A stretch of DNA of 39,773 nt from RGIG7300 sp045133915 (GCA_045133915.1 JBGUUX010000009.1:1-39773), one strand, 5' to 3'; numbered from the stretch's first letter, positions 8,501 through 16,750 are shown. Translations and numbers: made by a program. Notes: generated by a model not told the origin, from the letters alone.

Positions 8501-10551
8501 AGCCTATAGACGCTCTTGGTCATACAGAGGTTGTTGACGAGGCTGTAGCTCCCACATGTACCGGTACCGGTCTTACAGTAGGAAGACACTGTATTGAATG
8601 TGGCGAAGTGATTGTAGCCCAGGAAGTTGTTGACGCTCTCGGTCACAGCTATGAAGCAGAAAGAATATCACCCGATTGTACCGAAAAGGGTAGTGTTACC
8701 TACACCTGTACACTTTGTGGAGATACATATACAGAGACTATTGACGCCCTCGGTCATACTGAGGTTGTTGATGAAGCAGTAGCTCCCACATGTACCGAAA
8801 CAGGTCTTACCGAAGGTAAGCATTGCTCCGTATGTAACGTAGTTACCGTAGCACAGGAAACAGTTGACGCACTCGGCCACACCGAGGTTGTTGACGAGGC
8901 CGTAGCTCCTACATGTACCGAGGCAGGTCTTACAGAAGGTAAGCACTGTTCCGTATGTAACGTAGTTACAGTAGCTCAGGAAACAGTTGATGCTCTCGGC
9001 CACACCGAAGTAGTTGACGAGGCAGTAGCAGCTACATGTACCGAAACAGGTCTTACCGAAGGTAAGCACTGTTCCGTATGTAACGTAGTTACAGTAGTGC
9101 AGGAAACAGTTGACGCTCTCGGTCATACTGAGGTTGTTGATGAAGCAGTAGCACCCACATGTACCGAAACAGGTCTTACCGAAGGTAAGCACTGCTCCGT
9201 ATGTAAAGTAGTTACAGTAGCTCAGGAAACAGTTGACGCTCTCGGCCACACCGAAGTAGTTGACGAAGCAGTAGCTCCCACATGTACCGAAACAGGTCTT
9301 ACCGAAGGTAAGCACTGCTCCGTATGTAACGTAGTTACCGTAGCTCAGGAAACAGTTGATGCTCTCGGACATACCTGGAGCACATGGACTGTTGTAACAG
9401 ATCCTACCACTACTTCCGTAGGTCTTAAGCAGAGAAGCTGTTATGTATGCGGTGCAACCGAGAGTCGTGAGATCCCCGTTCTCGATCCTAACGCACCTTC
9501 TCTTATCAGTTCAAGTAACTATACAGTTGTTATCGATAACATCAATAACATCAAGGAAATCAGATATGCAATCGGTTACTATACTACCGGTGCTGAGGTA
9601 AAAGCAGCAGAGAAGAACCAGACTCTGTCTGCAGCTCTTGTAAACTCCTATACCACAAACGGAGTTATGACCTACGAGGTACCCTGGATAGGCGAATATA
9701 CCTTCTGGGTAAGATTTAATGACGGTTCATCCTATTTCCTCTACTTTGACATAACAGAGATCCATCCTTATCTTACCTCTGACGGTCTCAGACTTACCGT
9801 TAACGATTTTGGTGAAAACTACAAAGATATGTGGATTGCAGAAGGTACATGGAACAGTTATTCTGAAATCAAGAATAATGTAGCAGAAACTGCTAAGTAT
9901 CAGGCAGCAGCTACAAAGCTTTCCAACTACTTTGCTTTCCATGACTTCACTTATACTACTTCCAACCCCGGCGCGCACACTGTCCTTATCCGTTATAACG
10001 ATGGCACACAGGACGTAATGCATATCAACCTTACAGTAGACGTTCCTACATTCACTTGGAATGGTCTCCAGCTTACCATCGGTAATATCCCCGGTGTTAA
10101 GATCATCAGAAGTGCATATGGTACATACAACTCAATAGCAGAGATCAAGACAGCACCGCTGCTCCGTTGCTTCAACAACAAGACAGCGATCAAGGATGCA
10201 GAGGAGTATATGATCCAGTACCGTGAAAACGGTGAGATCACCGTAATAGTAGAGTACGCTACCGGTTACAAGCACGTTGAGCACCTCAACGTAGTACAGA
10301 AGGAATCCACCTGTGTCTTGGATGGTAACACCGTTACTATCGGAGACCTTGAGTCCGGATTTGTGATGGTAAGATACGCCGAAGGAACCTATAAGACACC
10401 TAACGGCGTAAAGAACGCAGAAGGTTCCAAGTACGTAAAGGAAGCAACAGACGGCAAGATCGTAGTAGAAGACCTTGCTCCCGGCAACTATACCTTCTAT
10501 GTACAGTACGACGACGAGTCCTACAACTTCCACTATATTACTGTAGAGTAA
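5503..10551 (+). CDS. Large secreted repeat protein, 1682 aa
   Basis: Exported protein of unknown role. The start is ATG 5503, with AAGGAGAG at 5491-5498; an in-frame ATG 20 codons upstream lacks a ribosome site and would bury the signal peptide. Layout: signal peptide (1-29, KRAMAALMVVMMLVGILPMNVFA), a helical segment (about 50-145), beta-rich domains with an InlB/bacterial-repeat-like part (about 265-345), a glycine- and asparagine-rich beta region (about 350-800), then thirteen C-x-x-C units of about 41 residues (806-1329; core APTCTETGLTEGKHCSVC). Four C-terminal beta repeats follow: 1332-1419, 1420-1513, 1514-1599 and 1600-1682. The last three match the C-terminus of the papain-like protease at 20058. 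No LPXTG, SLH or dockerin motif is visible. The C-x-x-C units resemble repeats common in gut Clostridia exoproteins. Surface or matrix role inferred. Confidence 0.85.
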   Translation: MTHFNFKRAMAALMVVMMLVGILPMNVFAGRVVVGDADINKPVVDDTDIDVSVETTTDLANFVEDMEGVYAKYLGNNWLSAKEIDTRVSGMDDVTLQAAKLDIIRIEDKANDLSEDELSLVLESYSAFVDFASSVMNLTQDRQLARATNISMFDGLLSITDNNGSGSLSGTNVTITAKGSLISKKTNNITITNKATVTKKLSFDYSVTSASSHTFSSNSGSVEVVLNPGDTYTATIVSKYGWSDLTVTLKLTNIAFVDVATSANVTVNYDAALGSVTFNGASVAAGELLAEVSTDADSDFVATVATGAKFIAWIDGDGKILTTGATLSVTPSGDMTVEALFSNSSSAPIWKVGEFIYKDFAVAASKGGTMILMNDATLPAGDYTVPAGTTLLVPYNADNTLRTTSPATVAPSSFGVVPSISRYRTLYMADGANITVNGAISVSGSQQAGGGIAGAPTGALGFIEMKGNNNITVNRGASLYCWGYIIGQGGVLAKNGATVYEDFVVADWRGGSSTASMANDDHGVFPFSQYYVQNIEVPLTYEAGAIEYGFMSVNISVIGIQPASVPFIGNGSSMFNVNSGTVTKYYDGTKDRLVVQTEGDISMDPLTVSMKLGIFGSSTIDSKKYELPITSNLTAYAKSGNISINQDIAMLPGSQIVVGEEAVCVLGKGINVYAYDADQWGGYCTSSSIKFKNNPNAPGRKYVRTEADLVDAMVQVDGYIDASAGYLYTTAGGANVTSSMSGRILVGNPGTQTATEQAKHKEDSAEYVSIAIVPALLTNANGSVTNTNAVKNLYTYTNGMWNPCAHNMVAEGYVAPTCTTTGFTNREYCTICNIEYVERSVLDVIAHTEVVDKAVAPTCTEAGLTEGKHCSVCGTVTVAQDTVPALEHDYAVVTTAPTCTVAGKSVYTCNACGYSYTENIDAPGHTEVVDKAVEPTCTEAGYSEGKHCDVCGEVIVAQEVKDALGHSEVIDDAVVPTCTETGLTEGVHCDVCGEVLVAQEPIDALGHTEVVDEAVAPTCTGTGLTVGRHCIECGEVIVAQEVVDALGHSYEAERISPDCTEKGSVTYTCTLCGDTYTETIDALGHTEVVDEAVAPTCTETGLTEGKHCSVCNVVTVAQETVDALGHTEVVDEAVAPTCTEAGLTEGKHCSVCNVVTVAQETVDALGHTEVVDEAVAATCTETGLTEGKHCSVCNVVTVVQETVDALGHTEVVDEAVAPTCTETGLTEGKHCSVCKVVTVAQETVDALGHTEVVDEAVAPTCTETGLTEGKHCSVCNVVTVAQETVDALGHTWSTWTVVTDPTTTSVGLKQRSCYVCGATESREIPVLDPNAPSLISSSNYTVVIDNINNIKEIRYAIGYYTTGAEVKAAEKNQTLSAALVNSYTTNGVMTYEVPWIGEYTFWVRFNDGSSYFLYFDITEIHPYLTSDGLRLTVNDFGENYKDMWIAEGTWNSYSEIKNNVAETAKYQAAATKLSNYFAFHDFTYTTSNPGAHTVLIRYNDGTQDVMHINLTVDVPTFTWNGLQLTIGNIPGVKIIRSAYGTYNSIAEIKTAPLLRCFNNKTAIKDAEEYMIQYRENGEITVIVEYATGYKHVEHLNVVQKESTCVLDGNTVTIGDLESGFVMVRYAEGTYKTPNGVKNAEGSKYVKEATDGKIVVEDLAPGNYTFYVQYDDESYNFHYITVE
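8755..9369 (+). repeat. Five 123-bp tandem repeats in coding sequence
   Basis: Five consecutive in-frame 123-base units encoding 41 residues each (HTEVVDEAVAPTCTETGL...VDALG), residues 1085-1289. They differ at few positions, whereas the units to the left (8038-8754) are more diverged, so these five look like the most recent expansion. Copy number probably varies between strains. Confidence 0.92.
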
Positions 10552-10569
10552 TTATATAACGTATAAACA

Positions 10570-10613
10570 AAGAAGCTTTTTGATCTTCGGGTCAAAAAGC
10601 TTCTTATTTTTTC
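10570..10613 (+). terminator. Terminator of the secreted repeat protein
   Basis: Stem AGAAGCTTTTTGA (10571-10583) with TCAAAAAGCTTCT (10592-10604), then a T-rich tail. Confidence 0.88.
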
Positions 10614-10614
10614 A

Positions 10615-10643
10615 TTGCATTTAAATGAAATTTATGATAAAAT
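10615..10643 (+). promoter_or_regulatory. Promoter of the CocE-like hydrolase gene
   Basis: TTGCAT (10615-10620), 17 bases, TAAAAT (10638-10643). Predicted start near 10650, which excludes an in-frame ATG at 10615 as the translation start. Confidence 0.6.
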
Positions 10644-10689
10644 ATCAACAGCAAGTATAATGCTTGAGATTTGTCTTTTGAGGATAATT

Positions 10690-12240
10690 ATGAAACACTT
10701 TTATATCTATTTAAATTTCAATGATGCCGATCTTTTCACTTTGGTATGGCTACCTGATGAAGGAAAGTTTCCTACCGTAATATTCCGCAGTCCTTACGTT
10801 GACCACCTTCAGGATTGGGACGAGGAAGAGATATGTAAGCTCAAATACGAGGAAGCACAGAAGTGGCTTGAAGCGGGATATGCTTACGTATATCAGCATT
10901 GCAGAGGCAGAGGTAAGAGTAGCGGCGACTGTATTCCTTATCTTAACGAGCGTTCCGACGGGCTTTTTCTCCACGATTGGATAAGAGGGCAAGGCTTTTA
11001 TAACGGCGAGCTTTTTCTCTGTGGTGAAAGCTATACCGCAGCAGTTCACGAGGTGGTTGCCCCTTATGCAGATGACATTAAGGCGGCGGTACTTCATGTG
11101 ATGGATCCGTTCAGATATAACGGCTATTACCGTAATGGCTTTTTTAAGGTGAACCTCCACGGTGGCTGGTATACGGGAATGTACAAGCAGAAGACTATGT
11201 CGGATAAAAACTACGATCCTGCACTTTTTGATATGCTCCCTCTGAGCGATTATTCTTTAAAGGTGTTCGGGGAAAGAGAAAAGTATTTTGACGATTCCTT
11301 AAAACATCCCGACCGTGACGATCCTTATTGGAAAACACCCGAGATGGGCGGAGATTATTATAAGGCCCTCTGTGATACCGACGTGCCTTTGCTCCTTACC
11401 ACAGGTTGGTATGATATCTTCACAGGTGGTGTGATAGACTGGTGGAAGGATATGACACCCAAAACCAAGGCAAACTGCGCACTTGGCATCCACGCCTACG
11501 ACCACGGCGGCAGAGGTGACGGTGAACCGATACTTTTTAAAGAGGGCAGCCTCCATGATATATGTCCTCGGTATTATATCAAGTGGATGGACGCGGCAAG
11601 AGGAAAGTGTGAATTTCCCTTTAAAAAGGGTAAGGTGACTTACCATAGTAGCTTTGAAGATAAATGGTATATTGACGACTTTACCGAAAGCGGAAAGGCA
11701 ATTAATATAGCTTTAGGTAAGGGTGAGATAAGCTATACTTATGACCCGAAAGAGAAAGCATACAAATTCCCCGGGGGACTCTCCTGCGGTTTTGAGGGTA
11801 ACTACTGGCAGCCCACAATAGACCGTGACGACGTTATAACTATCTATACTCCCGAATTTACAGAGGATACATATATAAAAGGCAAAATCAAGGTCAACCT
11901 TAAAGTAAAAAGCGATTGCGAGGACACTTGTTTTTATCTTCGTCTGAGCCTTTGTAAGGCAGAGGGGGACTATGGCATTCGTGACGATATCCAGCAGATA
12001 TCTAACTTTGATAAAGAGTATGTACCGGGTAATGAAATCACGTTAAGCTATAGTTTTGACCCCCATTGCTTTGTGATTCATAAGGGTGAAAAGCTCCGTC
12101 TCGATATCTCGTCAGCTAACCGTTGTATGTACGTAAAGCACACCAATAACCGAGGACTCTATTCCGAGCAGACCGACACAAAGGTGGCAAGAAATACGGT
12201 AGTTCTTGATAAATCAGAGATGCTTTTACCAATTAAATAA
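10690..12240 (+). CDS. CocE/NonD family serine hydrolase
   Basis: A 516-residue alpha/beta hydrolase of the CocE/X-Pro dipeptidyl-peptidase group (PF02129 plus C-terminal jelly roll PF08530). The family hydrolyses acyl esters or N-terminal X-Pro peptides; the substrate here is unknown. Catalytic triad by motif: Ser114 in CGESYTA, Asp242 in TTGWYDIF, His272 in HAYDHGG. The CRGRGKSSGD segment (71-80) and the late beta-rich region with LRLDISSANR fit the family. No signal peptide, so it is probably cytoplasmic. I start at ATG 10690 (GAGGAT upstream), because the promoter lies over the longer reading frame's N-terminus. It is a single-gene unit between two terminators, converging on the GH2 gene. 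Confidence 0.88.
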   Translation: MKHFYIYLNFNDADLFTLVWLPDEGKFPTVIFRSPYVDHLQDWDEEEICKLKYEEAQKWLEAGYAYVYQHCRGRGKSSGDCIPYLNERSDGLFLHDWIRGQGFYNGELFLCGESYTAAVHEVVAPYADDIKAAVLHVMDPFRYNGYYRNGFFKVNLHGGWYTGMYKQKTMSDKNYDPALFDMLPLSDYSLKVFGEREKYFDDSLKHPDRDDPYWKTPEMGGDYYKALCDTDVPLLLTTGWYDIFTGGVIDWWKDMTPKTKANCALGIHAYDHGGRGDGEPILFKEGSLHDICPRYYIKWMDAARGKCEFPFKKGKVTYHSSFEDKWYIDDFTESGKAINIALGKGEISYTYDPKEKAYKFPGGLSCGFEGNYWQPTIDRDDVITIYTPEFTEDTYIKGKIKVNLKVKSDCEDTCFYLRLSLCKAEGDYGIRDDIQQISNFDKEYVPGNEITLSYSFDPHCFVIHKGEKLRLDISSANRCMYVKHTNNRGLYSEQTDTKVARNTVVLDKSEMLLPIK

Positions 12241-12270
12241 AAAAATCGGACGGTTTCGCCCGATTTTTTT
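12241..12270. terminator. Shared bidirectional terminator
   Basis: ATCGG-CG/CG-CCGAT hairpin with A-run before and T-run after it, between the convergent CocE-like and GH2 genes; it should stop transcription from both sides. Confidence 0.82.
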
Positions 12271-12277
12271 ATTTAAT

Positions 12278-14026
12278 TCATTCTTCGACTACAGACTTAC
12301 GTTTAGTAATCTCGCTTATAACCTTAGGATCAAACTTGGGACGGCGGTCGTAAGTGTACAGACCGTTGATCTCCTGCTCGATATCATAGAGCTGAGTATA
12401 ACAGAATGCGCCGATAGCCTTGTTGTCAAAGAGAGCATAACAGAGACCTCTGTATCTCTCTATGAACTCTTCCTCGGTCTTGGGAGCGTTGCCGTAGCCC
12501 CAGTCTTCCTTGTTCTTCTTGTCCTCGTCGATTACCCACTGTGCGCCGCCAAACTCGGAAAGGAAGCAAACCTCGTTTGTTTCAAGCATCTTCTTTTCCC
12601 AACGGGTATAGCCGTCAAGGATGGTAATAGCCTCACCCTTTTCAAGAGGCAGATACTTGTTCTTAAACTCTTCTACGTCCTGAGTATAATCGTGGGTGTC
12701 ACACATATCGTATGTTCCGGGAACGTGTCCCCAGCCGGAAACACCGATAAAGAGACGGTTGGGGTCATAAGCCTTTGTAATATCGTAAAGCATTTTGGTG
12801 CACTCACGGTCAACCAGATATCCGGTCTCGTTCATAGGACACCAGCCGATGATGGCAGGGTGGTTGTAGTCACGCATTATCATCTCAAACCACTCCTGAG
12901 GAAGACTTGCGCAGATGATATCGTGATTGCAGGTATCAAGACCCCAACAAGGGTACTCGCCCCATACCATATAGCCGTGACGGTCTGCATGATAGAAGAA
13001 ACGGGGCTCAAAGAACTTCATGTGAAGTCTTGCGCCGTTAAAGCCCATTTCAAGACCGCGAAGTACGTCGGCCTCTAATTCTGCATCCGAGGGAGCAGTA
13101 TAAAGTCCGTCGGGATAAAAGCCCTGGTCAAGAACAAGGCGCTGGAATGTAGCCTTGCCGTTAAGATAAGTAACACCCTTGCGAAGTGCGATATCTCTTA
13201 AACCGAAGTAGCTTTCAACTACGTCCTCGCCCAGAGTAAACTTGATATCATAGAGGTTGGGGTTTTCCGTATCCCATAGATATCTCTTGTCCTCGGGGAT
13301 GATGATGCTGAACTGCTCGTTGTCCCAATCTATCACTCTCTCGGCAGATATAATATGCTCACCCTTAAAGGAGACCTCTGCCTTGAAGGTCATAAGCTCT
13401 GCGTTTTTGGTGCTTACCTCAAGACGAAGCTCGCCGTTCTTGGCGTGGGGAGTCATCTTAACGTTCTTGATAAAAGCAGAGGGCGTGTTTTCAAGCCATA
13501 CGGTCTGCCATATACCTGTGGTACGGGTATAGAAGCACTCGTAGGAGGAGAACTCTGTAGACTGCTTACCGCTGCCGATACGCTTGTCCTTTTCATCATC
13601 GGTGGCGTTAACGGTGATGCGGTTCTCACCTTCAACCAGAAAATCGGTAATATCAAATGAGATAGGTGTATAACCTCCGCGGTGTGTGCCTACCTCCTTT
13701 GAGTTTATAAAAACCTTGGTGAAATAGTCACATGCATCTATATGAAGCACAGTACGTTTGCCGTCAGCCTTCCATCCGGCAGGAAGGTCAAAGGAACGGG
13801 TATACCATACACCTTTTATAAATTCCTTGATACCGATACCCGAAAGCTCGGACTGAGGGCAGTAGGGAACGTTTATCTTACGGTCATAGTGATCCTTTAC
13901 CTGATAGCCCAGATACTCGCCGTTGTGGGCGTCGTCTATTGTAAAATCCCATACGCCGTTTAAGCAGAGCCAGTCTTTTCTTACGAATTGAGGTCTGGGA
14001 TACTCTGTTCTGAAGTTAACTTCCAT
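12278..14026 (-). CDS. Glycoside hydrolase family 2 enzyme
   Basis: A 582-residue cytoplasmic GH2 glycosidase (retaining exo-beta-glycosidase family: beta-galactosidase, beta-mannosidase, beta-glucuronidase). Domains: sugar-binding jelly roll (about 1-180, WYTRSFDLP, RTTGIWQTVWLE), immunoglobulin-like domain (about 180-275), TIM barrel (about 275-582). Acid/base Glu400 in WCPMNE and nucleophile Glu491 in LSEFGG are present. The NxKG motif that beta-glucuronidases use for the carboxylate is replaced by EING, so a glucuronidase is unlikely. Start ATG 14026 follows AAGGAG with 9-base spacing; a longer frame would begin inside the upstream hairpin. It is the last gene of the nagA-ROK-GH2 order, suggesting a GlcNAc-containing or related oligosaccharide substrate. 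Confidence 0.9.
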   Translation of the reverse strand: MEVNFRTEYPRPQFVRKDWLCLNGVWDFTIDDAHNGEYLGYQVKDHYDRKINVPYCPQSELSGIGIKEFIKGVWYTRSFDLPAGWKADGKRTVLHIDACDYFTKVFINSKEVGTHRGGYTPISFDITDFLVEGENRITVNATDDEKDKRIGSGKQSTEFSSYECFYTRTTGIWQTVWLENTPSAFIKNVKMTPHAKNGELRLEVSTKNAELMTFKAEVSFKGEHIISAERVIDWDNEQFSIIIPEDKRYLWDTENPNLYDIKFTLGEDVVESYFGLRDIALRKGVTYLNGKATFQRLVLDQGFYPDGLYTAPSDAELEADVLRGLEMGFNGARLHMKFFEPRFFYHADRHGYMVWGEYPCWGLDTCNHDIICASLPQEWFEMIMRDYNHPAIIGWCPMNETGYLVDRECTKMLYDITKAYDPNRLFIGVSGWGHVPGTYDMCDTHDYTQDVEEFKNKYLPLEKGEAITILDGYTRWEKKMLETNEVCFLSEFGGAQWVIDEDKKNKEDWGYGNAPKTEEEFIERYRGLCYALFDNKAIGAFCYTQLYDIEQEINGLYTYDRRPKFDPKVISEITKRKSVVEE

Positions 14027-14043
14027 TGTTGTAGTCTCCTTAT

Positions 14044-14091
14044 AAAAATAGAAGGTAGATTTCCGTGTGTTAAACACGGAAATCATCCTTC
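14044..14091 (-). terminator. Hairpin/attenuator before the GH2 gene
   Basis: Two 18-base arms (14051-14068 with 14074-14091) pair except for a 2-base internal mismatch, loop GTTAA, followed on the minus strand by TATTTTTAT and then the GH2 ribosome site. It looks like an intrinsic terminator between the ROK kinase and GH2, so GH2 would be expressed by read-through or from its own initiation. Confidence 0.65.
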
Positions 14092-14247
14092 ATTTTGCAT
14101 TTTACATTCTGCATTTTTCTCATTGACACCAACAACTCCCGCTTCGCTCCTAAAGTCGCTTGCGCTCATTGGGTGTCTGCTGTCCTCGCAGACTTGCTTT
14201 ATCTGCCACCGGCAGCGCAAGTCTGTTCGGCATTCCGAAATCAAGTT
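14092..14247. repeat. Intergenic hairpin cluster
   Basis: Non-coding gap between the ROK kinase and GH2. It begins with T-rich CATTTTGCAT/CATTCTGCAT copies, then an inverted pair GACACC (14125-14130)/GGTGTC (14172-14177), then a nested hairpin CAGACTTGC (14189-14197)/GCAAGTCTG (14217-14225) enclosing CTGCC/GGCAG (14203-14215). The GC-rich part differs in composition from the neighbouring genes and resembles an inserted small repeat. Confidence 0.5.
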
Positions 14248-15624
14248 TTACTTAATTTCGGGAAGGCTTGCCGCAGCCACAGACTGACCTACACGGCGGC
14301 TGTTTTCGTCAGGAATGTGAAGTGTGATCTTTTCGTTAAGCTCAGGGAATTCCTTGCTAAGAACTTCCTTTGCGCGGTCAAGCAGGATCACACCGCCCTC
14401 ACCGGAGGTAACACGGCCCATGATAAGAACGTGCTTTATATCATAGAAGAGAGAATAGTAAGCGATGGTGTAGCCAAAGTAAACACCGATAGTGTCGTAG
14501 ATCTTTGCAGCTCTTTCGTCACCCTCTGCCATAAGACCCTGAACAACCTTAAGCTTTTCAGCGGGAGAAAGGGACTCGTCAAGTTCGATACCTGCAGCGG
14601 GAGCAAGCTTGATAACTGCATCCTGAGAGAAGTACTTAACGCCGCAACCGTAGTCGCCGGACCACTCGTCAACCATAGCGTTCTTAGAGAAGTCGCAGGG
14701 AACGAAAGCAAGCTCGTTGAGCCAGCCTGTGATGTTGCCCTGACCGTCAACGTAACCGCCCGCCTCGCTTGTACCCATAGCGATACCGAGAACGTTGTTG
14801 TCACCAAGATCCATAGCGCCTGCAAGAGCGGTAACGTCACCGTCGTTTGCTACTTCCAGAGGAATATCACCGAACTCCTTTGCAACGTTGATGTACATAT
14901 CCTTGCACTTTGCGTCAAACTGGTCCTTGGGAACCTTAAGAAAGAGGGAAGCAACCATGATACGGTTGTCAACGTAAACACCTGCAGAGGAAACACCGAT
15001 AGCGTCAACTCTGGGCATATGCTCTGCCGCTGTCTTCATAGCGGAGAGGATTCCGTCATAGTGGTAGTCGGGGTCGGAGTTTGTCTTGGGGAACCAAACA
15101 ACCTCTTCGCTGTATACGCTCTTACCGTCGATAACTGCAGAAACCTTTCTGTCGCTTCCGCCTGCATCAAAACCGATACGGCAACCGTCAAGGTGACGGC
15201 CTACGGGAGTAGCGGACTCGCTTGTTACGGGAGCGTTTTCAATATCTCTGTACTCTACGGTAAATGCGGTCTCATAAACCCCTGCCATAAAGTCAAAGTC
15301 AAATGCACGTGCGCCCTCAGCGGAGTAAGCATCTGCAAGTCTGTCTGCGATGAGCTTGGAGCCTGCGATGATAACCTTGTGACCGCCGCGTACCCAGAGA
15401 AGTGATTTTACCAGTCTTTCGATGAACTCGTAGTTCTCATCGTCGTGACCTGTACCTTCGGGATAGATAACTGTTTCAAATGCAGAAACGTAACCCTTGT
15501 TACGCTCGATGCCGATAACCAGCTTATTGCCGCCTGCAGCCTTTGCTGCCTCGGTAAACTCCTTGTAAACCAGCATCATAGGTGTAAATTCTTTGTCAAG
15601 TATAGCTTCAACCTTAAGCTTCAT
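14248..15624 (-). CDS. ROK-type sugar kinase with N-terminal extension
   Basis: A 458-residue protein, against about 300 for a usual ROK kinase. Residues about 149-458 show the ATPase fold: phosphate-1 loop GFDAGGSDRK (151-160), VANDGDVTALAG around the probable catalytic Asp, and AMGTSEAGGYVDG for phosphate-2. The ROK zinc motif C-x-C-G-x-x-G-C is absent; only YGCGVKYF is found there. Residues 1-145 form an unrecognised domain. Start ATG 15624 has AAGGAG inside the end of nagA and overlaps that gene by 11 bases, so translation is coupled. With nagA next to it, phosphorylation of GlcNAc or a related amino sugar is the best guess, not proven. Other options are a regulatory ROK homologue or a BadF/NagK-type kinase. 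Confidence 0.8.
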   Translation of the reverse strand: MKLKVEAILDKEFTPMMLVYKEFTEAAKAAGGNKLVIGIERNKGYVSAFETVIYPEGTGHDDENYEFIERLVKSLLWVRGGHKVIIAGSKLIADRLADAYSAEGARAFDFDFMAGVYETAFTVEYRDIENAPVTSESATPVGRHLDGCRIGFDAGGSDRKVSAVIDGKSVYSEEVVWFPKTNSDPDYHYDGILSAMKTAAEHMPRVDAIGVSSAGVYVDNRIMVASLFLKVPKDQFDAKCKDMYINVAKEFGDIPLEVANDGDVTALAGAMDLGDNNVLGIAMGTSEAGGYVDGQGNITGWLNELAFVPCDFSKNAMVDEWSGDYGCGVKYFSQDAVIKLAPAAGIELDESLSPAEKLKVVQGLMAEGDERAAKIYDTIGVYFGYTIAYYSLFYDIKHVLIMGRVTSGEGGVILLDRAKEVLSKEFPELNEKITLHIPDENSRRVGQSVAAASLPEIK

Positions 15625-16750
15625 ATCTGATATCTCCTTGGATAATAGTTTTCTTTACGTTAAATTCGCTGTCTGCGATGAACATATCCGCATCCTTGCC
15701 AACTGCGATAGATCCCTTTGTGTCACCCATGCCGATAGAGTTTGCAGGGTTGAGGGAAGCAGCTGCCACAACCTCCCACAGGGGAAGAGAAGTATGCTTT
15801 GCCACGTTGTTTACAGCCTCGTTGAGCTTGAGTACAGAGCCTGCAATGGTTCCGTCCTCAAGAAGGCACTGGATACCCTTAACAAATATAGGCTGACCGC
15901 CGAGAGAATATTCACCGTCGGGCATACCGCCTGCACGGGTACAGTCGGTGATGATAACAAACTTGTCACCCTTGCACTTTGCAATAAGCTCAAACAGACC
16001 TGTATGGATATGGAATGTGTCACAGATAAGCTCTGCATAAACGTCAGCCGCCATACCCGCGCCAACCACACCGGGCTTACGGTGGTGAAGAGCGGTCTGT
16101 GCGTTAAAGAGATGGGTAACGTGATCCGCACCGCACTCAAACGCCTTCATAGCCTGCTCGTAGGTAGCATCTGTATGACCTACCGAAACTCTTACGTCAG
16201 AGTTTGCTCTGATCTTCTTTATTGCATCATAGCCGCCCTCAGTCTCGGGAGCTATGGTTACAAGCTTGATAATATCGCTGTTCTTGATAACCCAGTCAGC
16301 GTCGGGGTTCTTGATATGCTCTTCTGCCTGAGCGCCCTTCTTGTTTGCGTTGATAAAGGGACCCTCTGCGTTAACACCTGCAAGGTAAGCACCGTCCCAG
16401 GTCTTACTTTCCTCCTGCATGGAGCGAACGATATCAAGGGCAGCTTCGATCTCCTCGATAGAAACCGTCATAGTGGTGGGAAGGAAGGTGGTAACACCGT
16501 TCTTTACAACACCCTGTGCCATCTTACGGATACCCTCGGGCTTACCGTCAGAGGCATCCTCGTTCATATAACCGTGGATATGTACGTCCACAAGGCCGGG
16601 AGCAACGTAGTTGCCCTCAGCATCAATGATCTCAGCATCTGCGGGGATGTCGCAATCATCCACCAAGCCGATGATCTTTTCGTCATAAAGCACCGCTTTT
16701 TCTACGATACCGTCAGCAAGAATAACCTTGCCGTTTCTGATACACTTCAT
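15614..16750 (-). CDS. nagA: N-acetylglucosamine-6-phosphate deacetylase
   Basis: A 378-residue amidohydrolase removing acetate from GlcNAc-6-phosphate to give glucosamine-6-phosphate for glycolysis or wall synthesis. Metal and catalytic residues are in place: DVHIHG (His57, His59), NAEGPF (Glu128), SVGHTDA (His191), VTHLFNAQ (His212) and catalytic Asp268 in ITDCTRAGG. Length is typical. Start ATG 16750 follows GAGG. It is the first gene of the minus operon nagA-ROK-GH2, with a consensus promoter 40-68 bases upstream. No nagB is present in this window. Confidence 0.95.
   Translation of the reverse strand: MKCIRNGKVILADGIVEKAVLYDEKIIGLVDDCDIPADAEIIDAEGNYVAPGLVDVHIHGYMNEDASDGKPEGIRKMAQGVVKNGVTTFLPTTMTVSIEEIEAALDIVRSMQEESKTWDGAYLAGVNAEGPFINANKKGAQAEEHIKNPDADWVIKNSDIIKLVTIAPETEGGYDAIKKIRANSDVRVSVGHTDATYEQAMKAFECGADHVTHLFNAQTALHHRKPGVVGAGMAADVYAELICDTFHIHTGLFELIAKCKGDKFVIITDCTRAGGMPDGEYSLGGQPIFVKGIQCLLEDGTIAGSVLKLNEAVNNVAKHTSLPLWEVVAAASLNPANSIGMGDTKGSIAVGKDADMFIADSEFNVKKTIIQGDIRYEA

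Noticed and set aside
8158..9372. Two long antisense frames with periodic Cys/Tyr/Phe-rich sequence
   Set aside because: They mirror the tandem 123-base repeats of the secreted protein, so the period is inherited. No start signals.
12206..13078. 290-residue plus-strand frame over the GH2 gene
   Set aside because: It starts within the end of the CocE-like gene, crosses a terminator and is antisense to GH2 catalytic codons.
12278..14026. Beta-glucuronidase assignment for the GH2 enzyme
   Set aside because: Length fits, but the NxKG carboxylate-binding motif is replaced by EING, so only family-level annotation is kept.
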